In this document: piece by piece, positions 9,074 through 17,822 of the stretch
How positions within the stretch are numbered: position 1 is the stretch's first letter
Layout of the letters: each line of letters opens with the position of its first letter
Source of the DNA: Burkholderia sp. Bp9143
GTDB taxonomy: Bacteria; Pseudomonadota; Gammaproteobacteria; Burkholderiales; Burkholderiaceae
Assembly (NCBI RefSeq): GCF_003853645.1
Contig: NZ_QTPO01000011.1
Coordinates: 1-64,000 of the forward strand
Length of the DNA stretch: 64,000 nt
Direction of reading: 5' to 3'
Position numbers and translations under genes: made by a program
Notes under the pieces: generated by a model
Told to the model about the DNA's origin: nothing
What the model saw: only the letters and a program-made list of their open reading frames with translations
The model's database searches: none

Positions 9074-9491
9074 GTCGGGACGGACGGGCCGCGATTGCCG
9101 CGGCGCGCGAAGACGAACGGTTGGACTGTGTCATGCGACGGTTCTCTTTGTGACATGCGGATGAAGGACGTTGCGCGGGCATCGCGCAACGGGCCGCGGC
9201 GGCGGCGGCCTGCCGCCCGGGCGCGCCAACGGGGAGGCAGACAGGGTGGCCGCGCGTTCGCCCTGCGCGTGACCCTTCCGCACCGCGTAACGTCGTCGAG
9301 CCTGCAATCTAGCAGCTTCGGCGGGTCTTTGGAACACGTATCGGCAATCTGTCATTCGAATGGATTGATCGGGGGTCGATTGTGCGTCGCGGATGTGCAG
9401 CTGTACTCCTGAAACCCGCGGCGCTGTGCTCTTGAGCGAGTGTGGCGCGTGCAGTAGATTAGGTTCGCTCCGCCCGCCGACGAGGACCATC
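9074..9491. other. Divergent intergenic region, dyp and lysR-fragment promoters
   Basis: 418 bp between the start of dyp (minus) and the LysR fragment (plus). It contains an imperfect palindrome around 9170-9192 (GTTGCGCGGGCATCGCGCAAC, arms GTTGCGCG / CGCGCAAC). No supported gene. Confidence 0.5.
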
Positions 9492-9866
9492 ATGATGAAC
9501 CTGCTGGAAGCGATGCGTATTTATGTCGCGGTTGTCGAGCATGGCGGGGTGTCGGGCGCGGCGTCCGAACTGAAGCTCGGCGACGCGCAAGTCGGCGAGC
9601 GGCTCGACTGCCTCGAGCGGTATCTCGGCCGCCGGCTGTTGCTGGAGCGCGCGGGCGACGACGTGGCGTGTACCCATGCCGGCGTCGCGTTCCACCAGTG
9701 CTGCCGGCGGACGCTTGCCGCGATCGCGCAGGCCAGCACCGCGGCCGGTGCGTGCGCAACCGTTCCCGATGCATCCGTCGCGGGCTTCCCGCCGCCCGAA
9801 ACCCTCCGCCGTGTCGACGGAACGTCGAGCGCGGCACACACGTCACTGCACCGGTCATCGCCTTGA
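9492..9866 (+). pseudogene. LysR-family DNA-binding domain only (truncated regulator)
   Basis: 124 aa. Residues 1-60 are a LysR winged helix-turn-helix (MMNLLEAMRIYVAVVEHGGVSGAASELKLGDAQVGERLDCLE in outline). After LERAGDDVACTHAG the chain turns into a low-complexity tail and stops; the roughly 200-residue inducer-binding domain is missing. The usual Q-x-x-LS-x-x-I recognition helix is also weakened. GAGGA lies just before the start. It could be a decayed regulator or a surviving HTH-only protein; no target can be assigned. Confidence 0.6.
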
Positions 9867-10315
9867 ATACGTCCACTGCTTCCGCCGATACGGCCGCCGA
9901 ACGCATCCGCCGCCGCTTCGGACACTTCCTCCATGCAGCCGAGCTGGCCGGGCTGATCGTGATCGGTCTCGCGACCGCGTTCGCGATGACGCAGGAAGCG
10001 TGGAAGGTCGTGCTCGCGGGCGAGGTGTCGCTGACCGACCTGCTGCTGATGTTTCTCTATCTCGAGGTGCTCGCGATGGACGTGCGTTACCTGCGGCTCG
10101 GCCGGCTGCCGGTGCGCTTTCCGCTGTTCATCGCGATGACGTCGCTCGCGCGCGACCTGATCCTGCGCGGCGCCACCGACAGCCCCGAGCGGATGCTGAT
10201 GACCACGTTCGGGATCGTGCTGCTCGCGGTGGGGGTGCTGATCCTCAGCTTCGGTCAGCATCGCTTTCCGGCGGAAGTCGACGATGTCGAGGAGGATGCG
10301 CATGCGCGGCGGTAA
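9863..10315 (+). CDS. PsiE-like phosphate-starvation-inducible membrane protein
   Basis: About 150 aa if translation starts at the TTG at 9863, which overlaps the TGA of the LysR fragment; the frame stays open further upstream but becomes arginine-rich noise. It reads NTSTASADTAAERIRRRFGHF, then four predicted membrane helices: ELAGLIVIGLATAFAM, TDLLLMFLYLEVLAM, PLFIAMTSLARDLIL and MTTFGIVLLAVGVLIL. The LEVLAMDVRYLRLGRLPVRFPLFIA block is characteristic of PsiE. The family sits in the inner membrane and its biochemical role is unknown. The acidic C-terminus ends VDDVEEDAHARR. Confidence 0.78.
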   Translation: MNTSTASADTAAERIRRRFGHFLHAAELAGLIVIGLATAFAMTQEAWKVVLAGEVSLTDLLLMFLYLEVLAMDVRYLRLGRLPVRFPLFIAMTSLARDLILRGATDSPERMLMTTFGIVLLAVGVLILSFGQHRFPAEVDDVEEDAHARR

Positions 10316-10337
10316 CGTGCGACGCCGCGCATCGTGA

Positions 10338-10786
10338 AGCACGGATCGGCATGGGGCGCTGGCGGCGATCGCGAAGTCGCAGCCGATCGCCGCATGCATG
10401 GTGATGCCGAACTTCCAGAATCCGCTCGGTTTCCAGATGTCCGACGAGCGCAAGCGCGAACTGGTTGAATTCGCAACGAAGTCTGATATGCCCGTGATCG
10501 AGAGCGGCGTGTACAACGAACTGTATTTCGGCGAATCGCATCCCAGCGCGCTGAAGTCCTGCGACCGCAACGGGATCGTGCTGCATTGCGCATCGTTCTC
10601 GACGATGCGATGCGTTTGTACCAGCTCGCGCCGGAGCAGGGGATCACGATCGGGCCGGGCTACATGTTCTCGATCACGGACACCTACCGCAATTTCATCC
10701 GGCTGAACTACAGCAGCCCGTGGTCGCCGGAGATCGAGCGGGCGATCGTCACGGTCGGCGAGCTCGCGACGGCCTGCATGGACTGA
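10338..10786 (+). pseudogene. Remnant of a MocR/PdxR-type GntR-aminotransferase regulator
   Basis: Two segments in different frames. The first (10338 to about 10600) reads KSQPIAACMVMPNFQNPLG then MSDERKRELVEFATKSDMP, VYNELYFGESHPSALKS and GIVLHCASFS, the aminotransferase-like domain of MocR regulators. The second (about 10605-10786) reads RLYQLAPEQGITIGPGYMF, RNFIRLNYSSPWSPEIERA and stops, the C-terminal end of the same family. The part expected between them (including the PLP lysine) and the whole N-terminal HTH are missing. This is an internally deleted relic. Confidence 0.8.
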
Positions 10787-10997
10787 CGGCGCGGCATGTG
10801 GATTGCTTCGGTTGCAGGACACCCGCGTATGCGCATCCGGCGTGTTGCGCCGCAACGTCGATGACGTGCTACGCCGGTCGTGGAGCGCGTACAGGCCACG
10901 GTCCGTGTTTGCGTGCGCTGCGGGGCAGTCCGTACCTGTTCTTTTCAGGCAGGACGCCGATAATAAGATTGTTACCTCTCACTCCGGGAGCCACGCC

Positions 10998-12533
10998 ATG
11001 TCCGGAAGCGACGCCGCGTCTTCACGTCCCGATCTCTCGCAGGGAATTGCACTCGACGACCTCGCCGACGGCGCGATGATCGAGGGTCAGGTCGGCGACG
11101 CAACGGTGCTGCTGGTGCGCCATGCCGACGAACTGTTCGCCGTGGGCGGGCAATGCCCGCACTACGGCGCACCGCTGGCCGAAGGGCTACTGGTCGGCGA
11201 TACGATCCGCTGCCCGTGGCACCACGCGGCGTTCTGCTTGCGCACCGGCGAACTGCTGCGCGCGCCGGCCCTCGACGGCCTCACGTGCTGGCGCGTCGAG
11301 CGTCGCGACGGCCGAGCGGTCGTGCTCGATGCGCGGCCTGCCGCGTCGCCGCCCGTGTTGAACGCGGCCGGGCTGCCCGAATCGGTCGTGATCGTCGGCG
11401 GCGGCGCGGCCGCGATCGCGGCGGCCGTGACGCTGCGACAGGAAGGCTATCCGCACGCGATCACGCTGCTGAGCGCGGACAGCGAGCCGCCGTACGACCG
11501 GCCGAACCTGTCGAAGGATTATCTGGCCGGCACGGCTGAGGCCGACTGGCTGCCGCTGCGCGGTGCGTCGTTCTATACCGACCAGCGCATCGACGTGCGT
11601 TGCGGCACACGCGTCGCGCGGATCGACCCCTCGCAGCACGCGGTCGAACTCGCGGATGGCAGCCGCTTCGGCTACGGCGCGCTGCTGCTCGCCACCGGCG
11701 CCGAGCCGAACCGGCTGACCATCCCGGGCGCCGATCTGCCGCACGTGTGCGTGCTGCGCTCGCGTGCCGATTGCGATGCGCTGATCGGCAAGCTGAAGAC
11801 CGCGCAGCGCTGCGTCGTGGTCGGTGCGAGCTTCATCGGCCTCGAAGCGGCCGCCGCGCTGCGCACGCGCGGGCTCGACGTGCAGGTGGTCGCGCCCGAT
11901 GCACATCCGATGGCGCAGGTGCTCGGCGACGCGCTCGGCGACACGATCCGTGCACTGCACGAATCGCACGGCGTGGTGTTCCATCTCGGCGCGACGCCCA
12001 CGCAGATCGCGCCGGACCGCGTGACGCTGTCGAACGGCGACGCGCTGCCGGCCGACGTGGTGGTGGTCGGCATCGGCGTGCACCCGAACGTCGCGCTCGC
12101 GCAGGACGCGGGGCTGGCCGTCGATCGCGGCGTGACGGTCGACCGTTTCCTGCAGACGAGCGCACCGGACATCTACGCGGCCGGCGATATCGCGCGCTGG
12201 CCCGATCCGTTGACGGGCGATCGCATTCGCGTCGAGCACTGGGTCGTCGCGGAGCGGCAGGGCATCGCCGCGGCGCGCAACATGCTCGGCCAGCAGCGGC
12301 CGTTCGACGCGGTGCCGTTCTTCTGGAGCCAGCACTACGACCAGACGGTCCGCTATGTCGGACATGCGGAGCAATGGGACCGCGTCGAGATCGACGGCGA
12401 TTTGCGCGCGCATGACGGTTCGGTGGCGTTCTGGCGCGGCAATGCACGGCTCGCGGTCGCGACGATCGGCCGCGATCTCGACTGCCTGCGGGCGGAAGCA
12501 GCGCTCGAGAAGCAAGGCGCGCCGCACGTGTGA
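10998..12533 (+). CDS. Rieske-containing FAD/NAD(P)H oxidoreductase (AIFL-type, ferredoxin reductase-like)
   Basis: 511 aa. An N-terminal Rieske [2Fe-2S] domain has CPHYGAP (Cys53, His55) and CPWHHAAF (Cys72, His75). It is followed by a pyridine-nucleotide-disulfide oxidoreductase: FAD dinucleotide fold VVIVGGGAAAIAAA near 128, NAD fold CVVVGASFIGLEAA near 272, and the FAD-contact motif IYAAGDIARWPD near 395. The reductase C-terminal domain follows (PFFWSQHYDQTVRYVG). The fusion of a Rieske domain to a ferredoxin-reductase module is typical of AIFL-like proteins. Its electron acceptor is unknown. The ATG at 10998 is chosen because the Rieske fold begins there. Confidence 0.9.
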   Translation: MSGSDAASSRPDLSQGIALDDLADGAMIEGQVGDATVLLVRHADELFAVGGQCPHYGAPLAEGLLVGDTIRCPWHHAAFCLRTGELLRAPALDGLTCWRVERRDGRAVVLDARPAASPPVLNAAGLPESVVIVGGGAAAIAAAVTLRQEGYPHAITLLSADSEPPYDRPNLSKDYLAGTAEADWLPLRGASFYTDQRIDVRCGTRVARIDPSQHAVELADGSRFGYGALLLATGAEPNRLTIPGADLPHVCVLRSRADCDALIGKLKTAQRCVVVGASFIGLEAAAALRTRGLDVQVVAPDAHPMAQVLGDALGDTIRALHESHGVVFHLGATPTQIAPDRVTLSNGDALPADVVVVGIGVHPNVALAQDAGLAVDRGVTVDRFLQTSAPDIYAAGDIARWPDPLTGDRIRVEHWVVAERQGIAAARNMLGQQRPFDAVPFFWSQHYDQTVRYVGHAEQWDRVEIDGDLRAHDGSVAFWRGNARLAVATIGRDLDCLRAEAALEKQGAPHV

Positions 12534-12703
12534 TGGCGGGATGGTTCGGTGACGTGCCGCGGCATCGTGCGACGCGCGCACCGAAACCGGCATTCGATAC
12601 GCGTTGCACCGACGGGGCCCGTCCAGGAACCTCGACTTCAGTTTCTCCATCAAGGTGTTCCTGTCGCTGACCGAAGACGCGGCCGACACCGCGCGCAGCA
12701 AGG

Positions 12704-13099
12704 TTGACGGCTGCGGTCGGCGTGACGATCGATTGCATCGTGTCGCCACGCGTGACGGCCGTCACACAGCAGCTGATGGAGATGATTCTCGCGGCGATCG
12801 CGATGAAGATGATCGTCGCGAACCTGAAGGTCGCGATCGCACGCATCGAAACGGCACTCGACACATCGCGCGAGCGGCCGGTGGACGATGCGCTGATCGA
12901 GCGCATCGCGCGCAAGGCTCGGCCCGGCACCGTGTCGCTCGACGTTGCCGGGACGCAGCGCGATGTCCATTCGCTGAGCGTCGCGCTCGCACCGCTCGGC
13001 GGCGAAGTCACCGACACCACGTTGTTGATCGACGATGAACGGAAACGCGTCGAAGCGATCTCGCATGCGCGAGACGGCGACGACGCAGTCGCCGACTGA
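12704..13099 (+). CDS. Hypothetical protein, possibly a decayed gene
   Basis: 131 aa from a TTG at 12704. It contains a hydrophobic helix (QQLMEMILAAIAMKMIVANL) and a soluble C-terminal half (ARPGTVSLDVAGTQRDVHSLSVALAPLGGEVTDTT). No family recognised. Just upstream, a different frame encodes FSIKVFLSLTEDAADTARSKV, which would join smoothly to the start of this ORF (ARSKV-TAAVGVTI). The gene may therefore originally have begun near 12640 and been split by a frameshift near 12700. Low confidence that it is expressed. Confidence 0.35.
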   Translation: MTAAVGVTIDCIVSPRVTAVTQQLMEMILAAIAMKMIVANLKVAIARIETALDTSRERPVDDALIERIARKARPGTVSLDVAGTQRDVHSLSVALAPLGGEVTDTTLLIDDERKRVEAISHARDGDDAVAD

Positions 13100-13445
13100 C
13101 GACCGCGCCGTGGCGCGCAGTTTTGGCCGATTCGGGCGAGACAAGGTGAAGAAATGACGTGGAATGCCACGCCTTCCGCGAAAAATACATACGGTCATAC
13201 CGATCGCGGGAGATTGAATCTCGCAATGCGACCACCGCGGACGGATAGAATTATTCGATGAGCCGCGAATGCACGACACGCTTCTTCTATACTGCTAAGC
13301 ACTTGTTGGTCCCGGCCGAACAGCCTGGCCGCTCGTTCGGGCGGTGTGCGGATGTGTCGCCGAATGCCCGGTGTCGCACCCCGCATCGCATGCCCGCGGC
13401 GGTTTCGGCCGATCCATCTGCCGGGCCGCATCCCAAGGAGCTTCG

Positions 13446-14813
13446 ATGCCTCACGTCCTGATCGTCGAAGACGATGCCGATACACGTGCGATGCTCGCGA
13501 CGCTCGCGCAGACGCAGCAGCTCGTGTGCGACACGGCTGCAACGCTCGAGGAAGCGCGCACGCTCGTCTCGACGAATACCCCCGATCTCGTGTTGTGCGA
13601 TCTCGTGCTGCCGGACGGCAACGGGATGGATCTGTTCGACGCATTGCCCAAGCGCGGGCATTGCGAGATGGTGCTGACCACCGGTCACGCGAGCCTCGAA
13701 ACCGCGATCGATGCATTGCGGCGCGGCGCGACCGACTACCTGGTGAAGCCGCTCAACATGCAGCGGCTGAACAGCATCTTCGCGCGCGTGCCGCGCACCA
13801 CCGCATTGCATGAGGAGATCGCCGAGTTGCGTTCGGAGTTGAAGCGCCTCGGGCGCTTCGGCCGGATGCTCGGCAGCTCGCCCGCGATGCAGGCCGTCTA
13901 CGATGCGATCGGCCGCGTCGCGCGGACCGAAGCGTCGGTGCTGCTTACCGGCGAATCGGGCACCGGCAAGGAGCTCGCCGCCCAGACGGTGCACGACCTG
14001 AGCCTGCGCCGGCGCGGCCCGTTCCTCGCGGTGAACTGCGGCGCGATCGCCGCGAACCTCGTCGAAAGCGAGATGTTCGGCCACGACCGCGGCAGCTTCA
14101 CCGGCGCGGAGCGGCAGCACAAGGGCTTCTTCGAGCGTGCGGACGGCGGCACGCTGTTCCTCGACGAAATCACCGAGATGCCGGTCGAATCGCAGGTCAA
14201 GCTGCTGCGTGTGCTGGAAACCGGGCGGCTTACGCGGCTCGGCTCGACACGCGAGATCGACGTCGACGTGCGTATCGTCGCGGCGACCAATCGCGATCCG
14301 GAAGCTGCGATGGCCGACGGCAAGCTGCGGCCCGACCTCTATCACCGGATCAACGTGTTCCCGATTCCGCTGCCGTCGCTGAGCGAGCGCGGCGACGACA
14401 TCCCGATGCTCGCCGACTCATTCCTGCAGCACTACAACGAGGAAAGCGGGCGCAACCTGCGCTTCTCGTCGGCCGCGCGCGAAGCGCTGAAGACCTACGC
14501 GTGGCCCGGCAACGTGCGTGAACTGCGCAACTTCGTGCAGCGCGCGAGTATCTTCAGCGACACCGACGTGATCGACACGCTGCCGCCGCCGATCATGGAC
14601 GAGCTCTCGAACATGGTCGACGCGCACGAGGATCGCGTGACGGTGCCGTTCGGCACGCCGCTCGAGGAAGTCGATCGCAAGCTGATTCTCGGCACGATCG
14701 CGCAATGCGGCGGCGTGAAGGCGCAGGCGGCCGAAGTGCTCGACGTCAGCCTGAAGACGATCTACAACCGGCTCGCGCAACTGGAAGACGAAGCGGAAAA
14801 GCCGGACGCCTGA
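13446..14813 (+). CDS. NtrC-family sigma-54-dependent response regulator
   Basis: 455 aa. Receiver domain 1-115 with the acidic pocket VEDD, phospho-acceptor Asp52 in LCDLVLPDGNG and the Lys in YLVKPLN. The AAA+ sigma-54 activator domain (about 140-365) has Walker A GESGTGKE, GSFTGA (the GAFTGA sigma-54 contact loop with A to S), Walker B GGTLFLDEI and the R-finger region. A Fis-type HTH at the C-terminus ends VSLKTIYNRLAQLEDE. It will activate RpoN promoters when phosphorylated, probably by the hybrid kinase encoded 136 nt downstream. AAGGAG precedes the ATG. Targets are unknown; the RpoN-type promoters at 33-47 kb are candidates (inference). Confidence 0.94.
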   Translation: MPHVLIVEDDADTRAMLATLAQTQQLVCDTAATLEEARTLVSTNTPDLVLCDLVLPDGNGMDLFDALPKRGHCEMVLTTGHASLETAIDALRRGATDYLVKPLNMQRLNSIFARVPRTTALHEEIAELRSELKRLGRFGRMLGSSPAMQAVYDAIGRVARTEASVLLTGESGTGKELAAQTVHDLSLRRRGPFLAVNCGAIAANLVESEMFGHDRGSFTGAERQHKGFFERADGGTLFLDEITEMPVESQVKLLRVLETGRLTRLGSTREIDVDVRIVAATNRDPEAAMADGKLRPDLYHRINVFPIPLPSLSERGDDIPMLADSFLQHYNEESGRNLRFSSAAREALKTYAWPGNVRELRNFVQRASIFSDTDVIDTLPPPIMDELSNMVDAHEDRVTVPFGTPLEEVDRKLILGTIAQCGGVKAQAAEVLDVSLKTIYNRLAQLEDEAEKPDA

Positions 14814-14949
14814 TGCCGCGACGCATGCGGTCGGGTGGTGAGCCTCCCGGGTAAGCGGGCGAGGCAGTGGTGGCGGTCTGCGAGCATCTGCCGCGCCTGT
14901 TCCTTCACCCGGGCGGGCGGCCGCCGGTCATCCGGCAGGAGCGTGTCCG

Positions 14950-17256
14950 ATGATTGAACGTGCATGGCCGCAGGCCGGAAATTACGCTACCGCCGTGATG
15001 CTGGTCGCGACCGCGACGGTGCTGCAAGCGCTGGCGATCCGCTTCGGCGGCGTGAATCTGCCGCTGGTCCTGTACTACCCGCTGCTCGCGGGTGCCGTAT
15101 GGCTGACGTCATTTCTGTTCGGCATCGTGTCGACCGCGGTCAGCGGACTACTCGTGTGGACGCTGTTCCTGTCCGATCCTGCCTCGTATACCGAACCGCT
15201 GCCGAACCGTCTCGTGCGCCTCGGCACCTTCATGCTGGTGGGCGCGCTGGTTTGCGCGGTCGCGGCGATGCTGCGTCACGCGCGGCTCACGAACGACCTC
15301 GCTCGCCGGCGCGAGGCCGCCGCGAGGGGGCAGCTCGAAGCCGTGCTGCAGGCGCTGCCGCACGGCGTGATCGCGATCGATGCGAAGGGCCGGGTGACCT
15401 ATGCGAATGCGGCCGCGGGAGAACTGGCGGGCTTCGACATTGACGACGCGGCGGGCCGGCCCGTGCGCGACGTGCTGCGCGTGTTCGATCGCGACGACCG
15501 GCCTGTGCGGACGACGCCGCTCGATCGTGCGCTCGGCGGTGCGCACGTCATGTCCGACCGCCACTGTCTGCATGACGCCGACGGCGGCGCACCGGTGCCG
15601 ATCGTCGAGACCGCATCGCCGATCGCGGACGCGAACGGCAATATCGACGGCGCGGTGCTGCTGTTGCGCGATGGCGGCGCGGAGCGCGCGCTTGCCGATG
15701 CGTCGCGGCTTCAGCGCGCGGTGGTCGACGCATCGCCGGACGCGATCATCGGGATCGACAGTCATGGCGGCATCGTCAGCTGGAACCCGGCCGCGCAGCG
15801 GATCTTCGGGTATGACGAAAGTGACGCGCGCGGTCGTATGCTGGAAACGCTGATTGCAATGCGCTGGCTGCGCCACAAGCCGCTCGCCAAGTCGCTCGAC
15901 GCGATGCGCGACGCGATCGGCCCGCTCGAATTGCTGTGCGTGCGACGCGACGGCCGGCGCTTTCGGGCAACCGTGTCCGCGTGTCCGGTGCGCGGCGAGG
16001 CGCGCGGTTGCGTTGCGCTGTCGCTGACGCTGCGCGAGACGGGCGCGCAGCGCCGCCGCGACCTGCGCACGCAGCGCTCGCTGCAGGGCGCGCGCGACGC
16101 ACGCGACCAGGCCGATACGTCGAATCGCCTGAAGGATGAACTGCTCGCGACTGTGTCGCACGAACTGCGCACGCCGCTGAACGTAATCTATGGCTGGATC
16201 GAGGTGCTGCGCAATTCCGGCGACGACGCGCTGCAGCAGCAGGCGATCGACGCGATCGACCGCAGCGCGCGTTCGCTCACGCGCATGGTGGGCGACATCC
16301 TCGATGCGTCGTCGCTGGCCACCGGCAAACTGCAGCTCGACGCGGTGCCGGTGGACGTCGTGCGGCTCTTCGCGGATGCGACGGGCGCGTTCCGGACGGC
16401 CGCATCGTTGGCCGGCATCGCGCTCGAATTCGACTGCACCGCGCATGCCTGCGTGGTGTCGGGCGACGCGGAGCGATTGCGGCAGATGCTTTCGAATCTC
16501 GTGTCCAACGCGCTGAAATTCACGCCGGACGGCGGTACGGTGACGGTCACGCTGTCGCGCGACGCCGCGCACGCGATGCTGACCGTCGCCGATACCGGGC
16601 AAGGCATCGCGCCCGAGTTCATCCCGTACGTGTTCGACATGTTCCGCCGTGCCGACGATTCGCCCGCATCGTCGCGGCGCGGGCTCGGGCTCGGCCTGTC
16701 GATCGTGCGGCACATCGCGGAGCTGCACGGCGGCACGGTATGCGTGGAGAGCGCAGGCCGCAATCGCGGCGCGACGTTTACGGTCACGCTACCGGCCGGC
16801 TGGCAGCCGATGGGCGCGATGGCGTGGGGCGGCATGCACGCCGACGGTCGGCGCGATCCGATGATGCTCGATTCGCAGCGCATCCTGATCGTCGACGACG
16901 ACGCGACCACGCGTGCGAGCCTGACCGCCGCACTGACGACGCTGGGGGCAGCCGTTGCCATCGCGTCGTCGGGCCGCGAAGCGGTCGCCGTTGCCGCCGA
17001 CATGAAGCCGACTGTCGTGCTGTCCGATCTCGCGATGACTGACGGCGACGGTTTCTGGCTGCTCGACGCGTTGCGCCGCGGCGGCGCGAATGGCGGCAGC
17101 CCGCCCGACCTGCGGGTGCTTGCGGTGACCGCGCATGCCGGCCTCGCCGACGAGCGCCGTGCGCTCGCGGCGGGCTTCGACGGCTATCTGTGCAAGCCGG
17201 TCGACGTGCGCGAGCTCGCGCACAAGATCGCGCTCGTGACGCAGCGCGACGACTGA
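14950..17256 (+). CDS. Hybrid sensor histidine kinase with MASE-like membrane region, two PAS domains and a receiver
   Basis: 768 aa. The N-terminal membrane region (about 12-113) has four hydrophobic helices with QALAIRFGGVNLPLVLYYPLLAGAVW, a KdpD/DUF4118-like pattern. PAS 1 is about 130-240 and PAS 2 about 255-370 (VVDASPDAIIGIDSHGGIVSWNP). HisKA has the phospho-His in VSHELRTPLN near residue 402. HATPase_c carries NLVSNALKFTPDGG, DTGQGIA and GLGLGLSIV. The C-terminal receiver (about 635-765) has Asp near 693 in VVLSDLAMTDGDG. It pairs with the response regulator just upstream. The signal is unknown; PAS domains suggest redox, light or a small molecule. Confidence 0.93.
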   Translation: MIERAWPQAGNYATAVMLVATATVLQALAIRFGGVNLPLVLYYPLLAGAVWLTSFLFGIVSTAVSGLLVWTLFLSDPASYTEPLPNRLVRLGTFMLVGALVCAVAAMLRHARLTNDLARRREAAARGQLEAVLQALPHGVIAIDAKGRVTYANAAAGELAGFDIDDAAGRPVRDVLRVFDRDDRPVRTTPLDRALGGAHVMSDRHCLHDADGGAPVPIVETASPIADANGNIDGAVLLLRDGGAERALADASRLQRAVVDASPDAIIGIDSHGGIVSWNPAAQRIFGYDESDARGRMLETLIAMRWLRHKPLAKSLDAMRDAIGPLELLCVRRDGRRFRATVSACPVRGEARGCVALSLTLRETGAQRRRDLRTQRSLQGARDARDQADTSNRLKDELLATVSHELRTPLNVIYGWIEVLRNSGDDALQQQAIDAIDRSARSLTRMVGDILDASSLATGKLQLDAVPVDVVRLFADATGAFRTAASLAGIALEFDCTAHACVVSGDAERLRQMLSNLVSNALKFTPDGGTVTVTLSRDAAHAMLTVADTGQGIAPEFIPYVFDMFRRADDSPASSRRGLGLGLSIVRHIAELHGGTVCVESAGRNRGATFTVTLPAGWQPMGAMAWGGMHADGRRDPMMLDSQRILIVDDDATTRASLTAALTTLGAAVAIASSGREAVAVAADMKPTVVLSDLAMTDGDGFWLLDALRRGGANGGSPPDLRVLAVTAHAGLADERRALAAGFDGYLCKPVDVRELAHKIALVTQRDD

Positions 17257-17430
17257 CCTCCCACCGGCTTCGACGCCGCCGCTCATCCCGGGCGGGCCCC
17301 CTTTTCGCTGATCAGCGAGATCCCTTTCCTGGTGGTGCTCCCGATGTCGGGACGCACCGACGGGCCTCGTTGTGTGTGCCGTCAGCAATTGCCACGCCCG
17401 GCACTGTGCCGGGAAAGCCGCGCGCGGCGC

Positions 17431-17733
17431 TCGACCACGAAGGGCATCCATGCGTGGGAAGTGAAGAAAGGCCGGAACGAAATCCAGGCGCGCGTGAACG
17501 GCCGAATCACCTGCAACACGGAGGCGCATCTGGTTCAGACGGCGCTCGACGGAGTCGGCATCGCGTTCGTCACCGAGGGCATCGTGCTCGACCACGTGCG
17601 CAACGGCAGGCTGCGGATCGTGATGCCGGACTGGTGTCCGGCGTTTCCCGGCTATCACGCGTATTATCCGAGCCGCCGCCAGGCGTCGCGTGCGTTCTCG
17701 ATCGTGATCGATGCGTTGCGGCATCGGGCATAG
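17431..17733 (+). pseudogene. Remnant of a LysR-type regulator, C-terminal inducer domain
   Basis: The frame gives AWEVKKGRNEIQARVNGRI, then TALDGVGIAFVTEGIV, then WCPAFPGYHAYYPSRRQ and AFSIVIDALRHR, a textbook LysR substrate-binding C-terminus (FPG-x-x-x-YYPSRRQ). The HTH and first half of the inducer domain are missing. Upstream sequence (17260-17430) does not restore them, so this is a 5'-truncated relic. Confidence 0.8.
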
Positions 17734-17822
17734 CGGGGCGTCGGAGCCGGGCATCTCCGGGCTGGGTGCGCGTGCCCGGATCATGCACAATACCCGCCAT
17801 CTGAGATGCGGAGACCAGCCCC

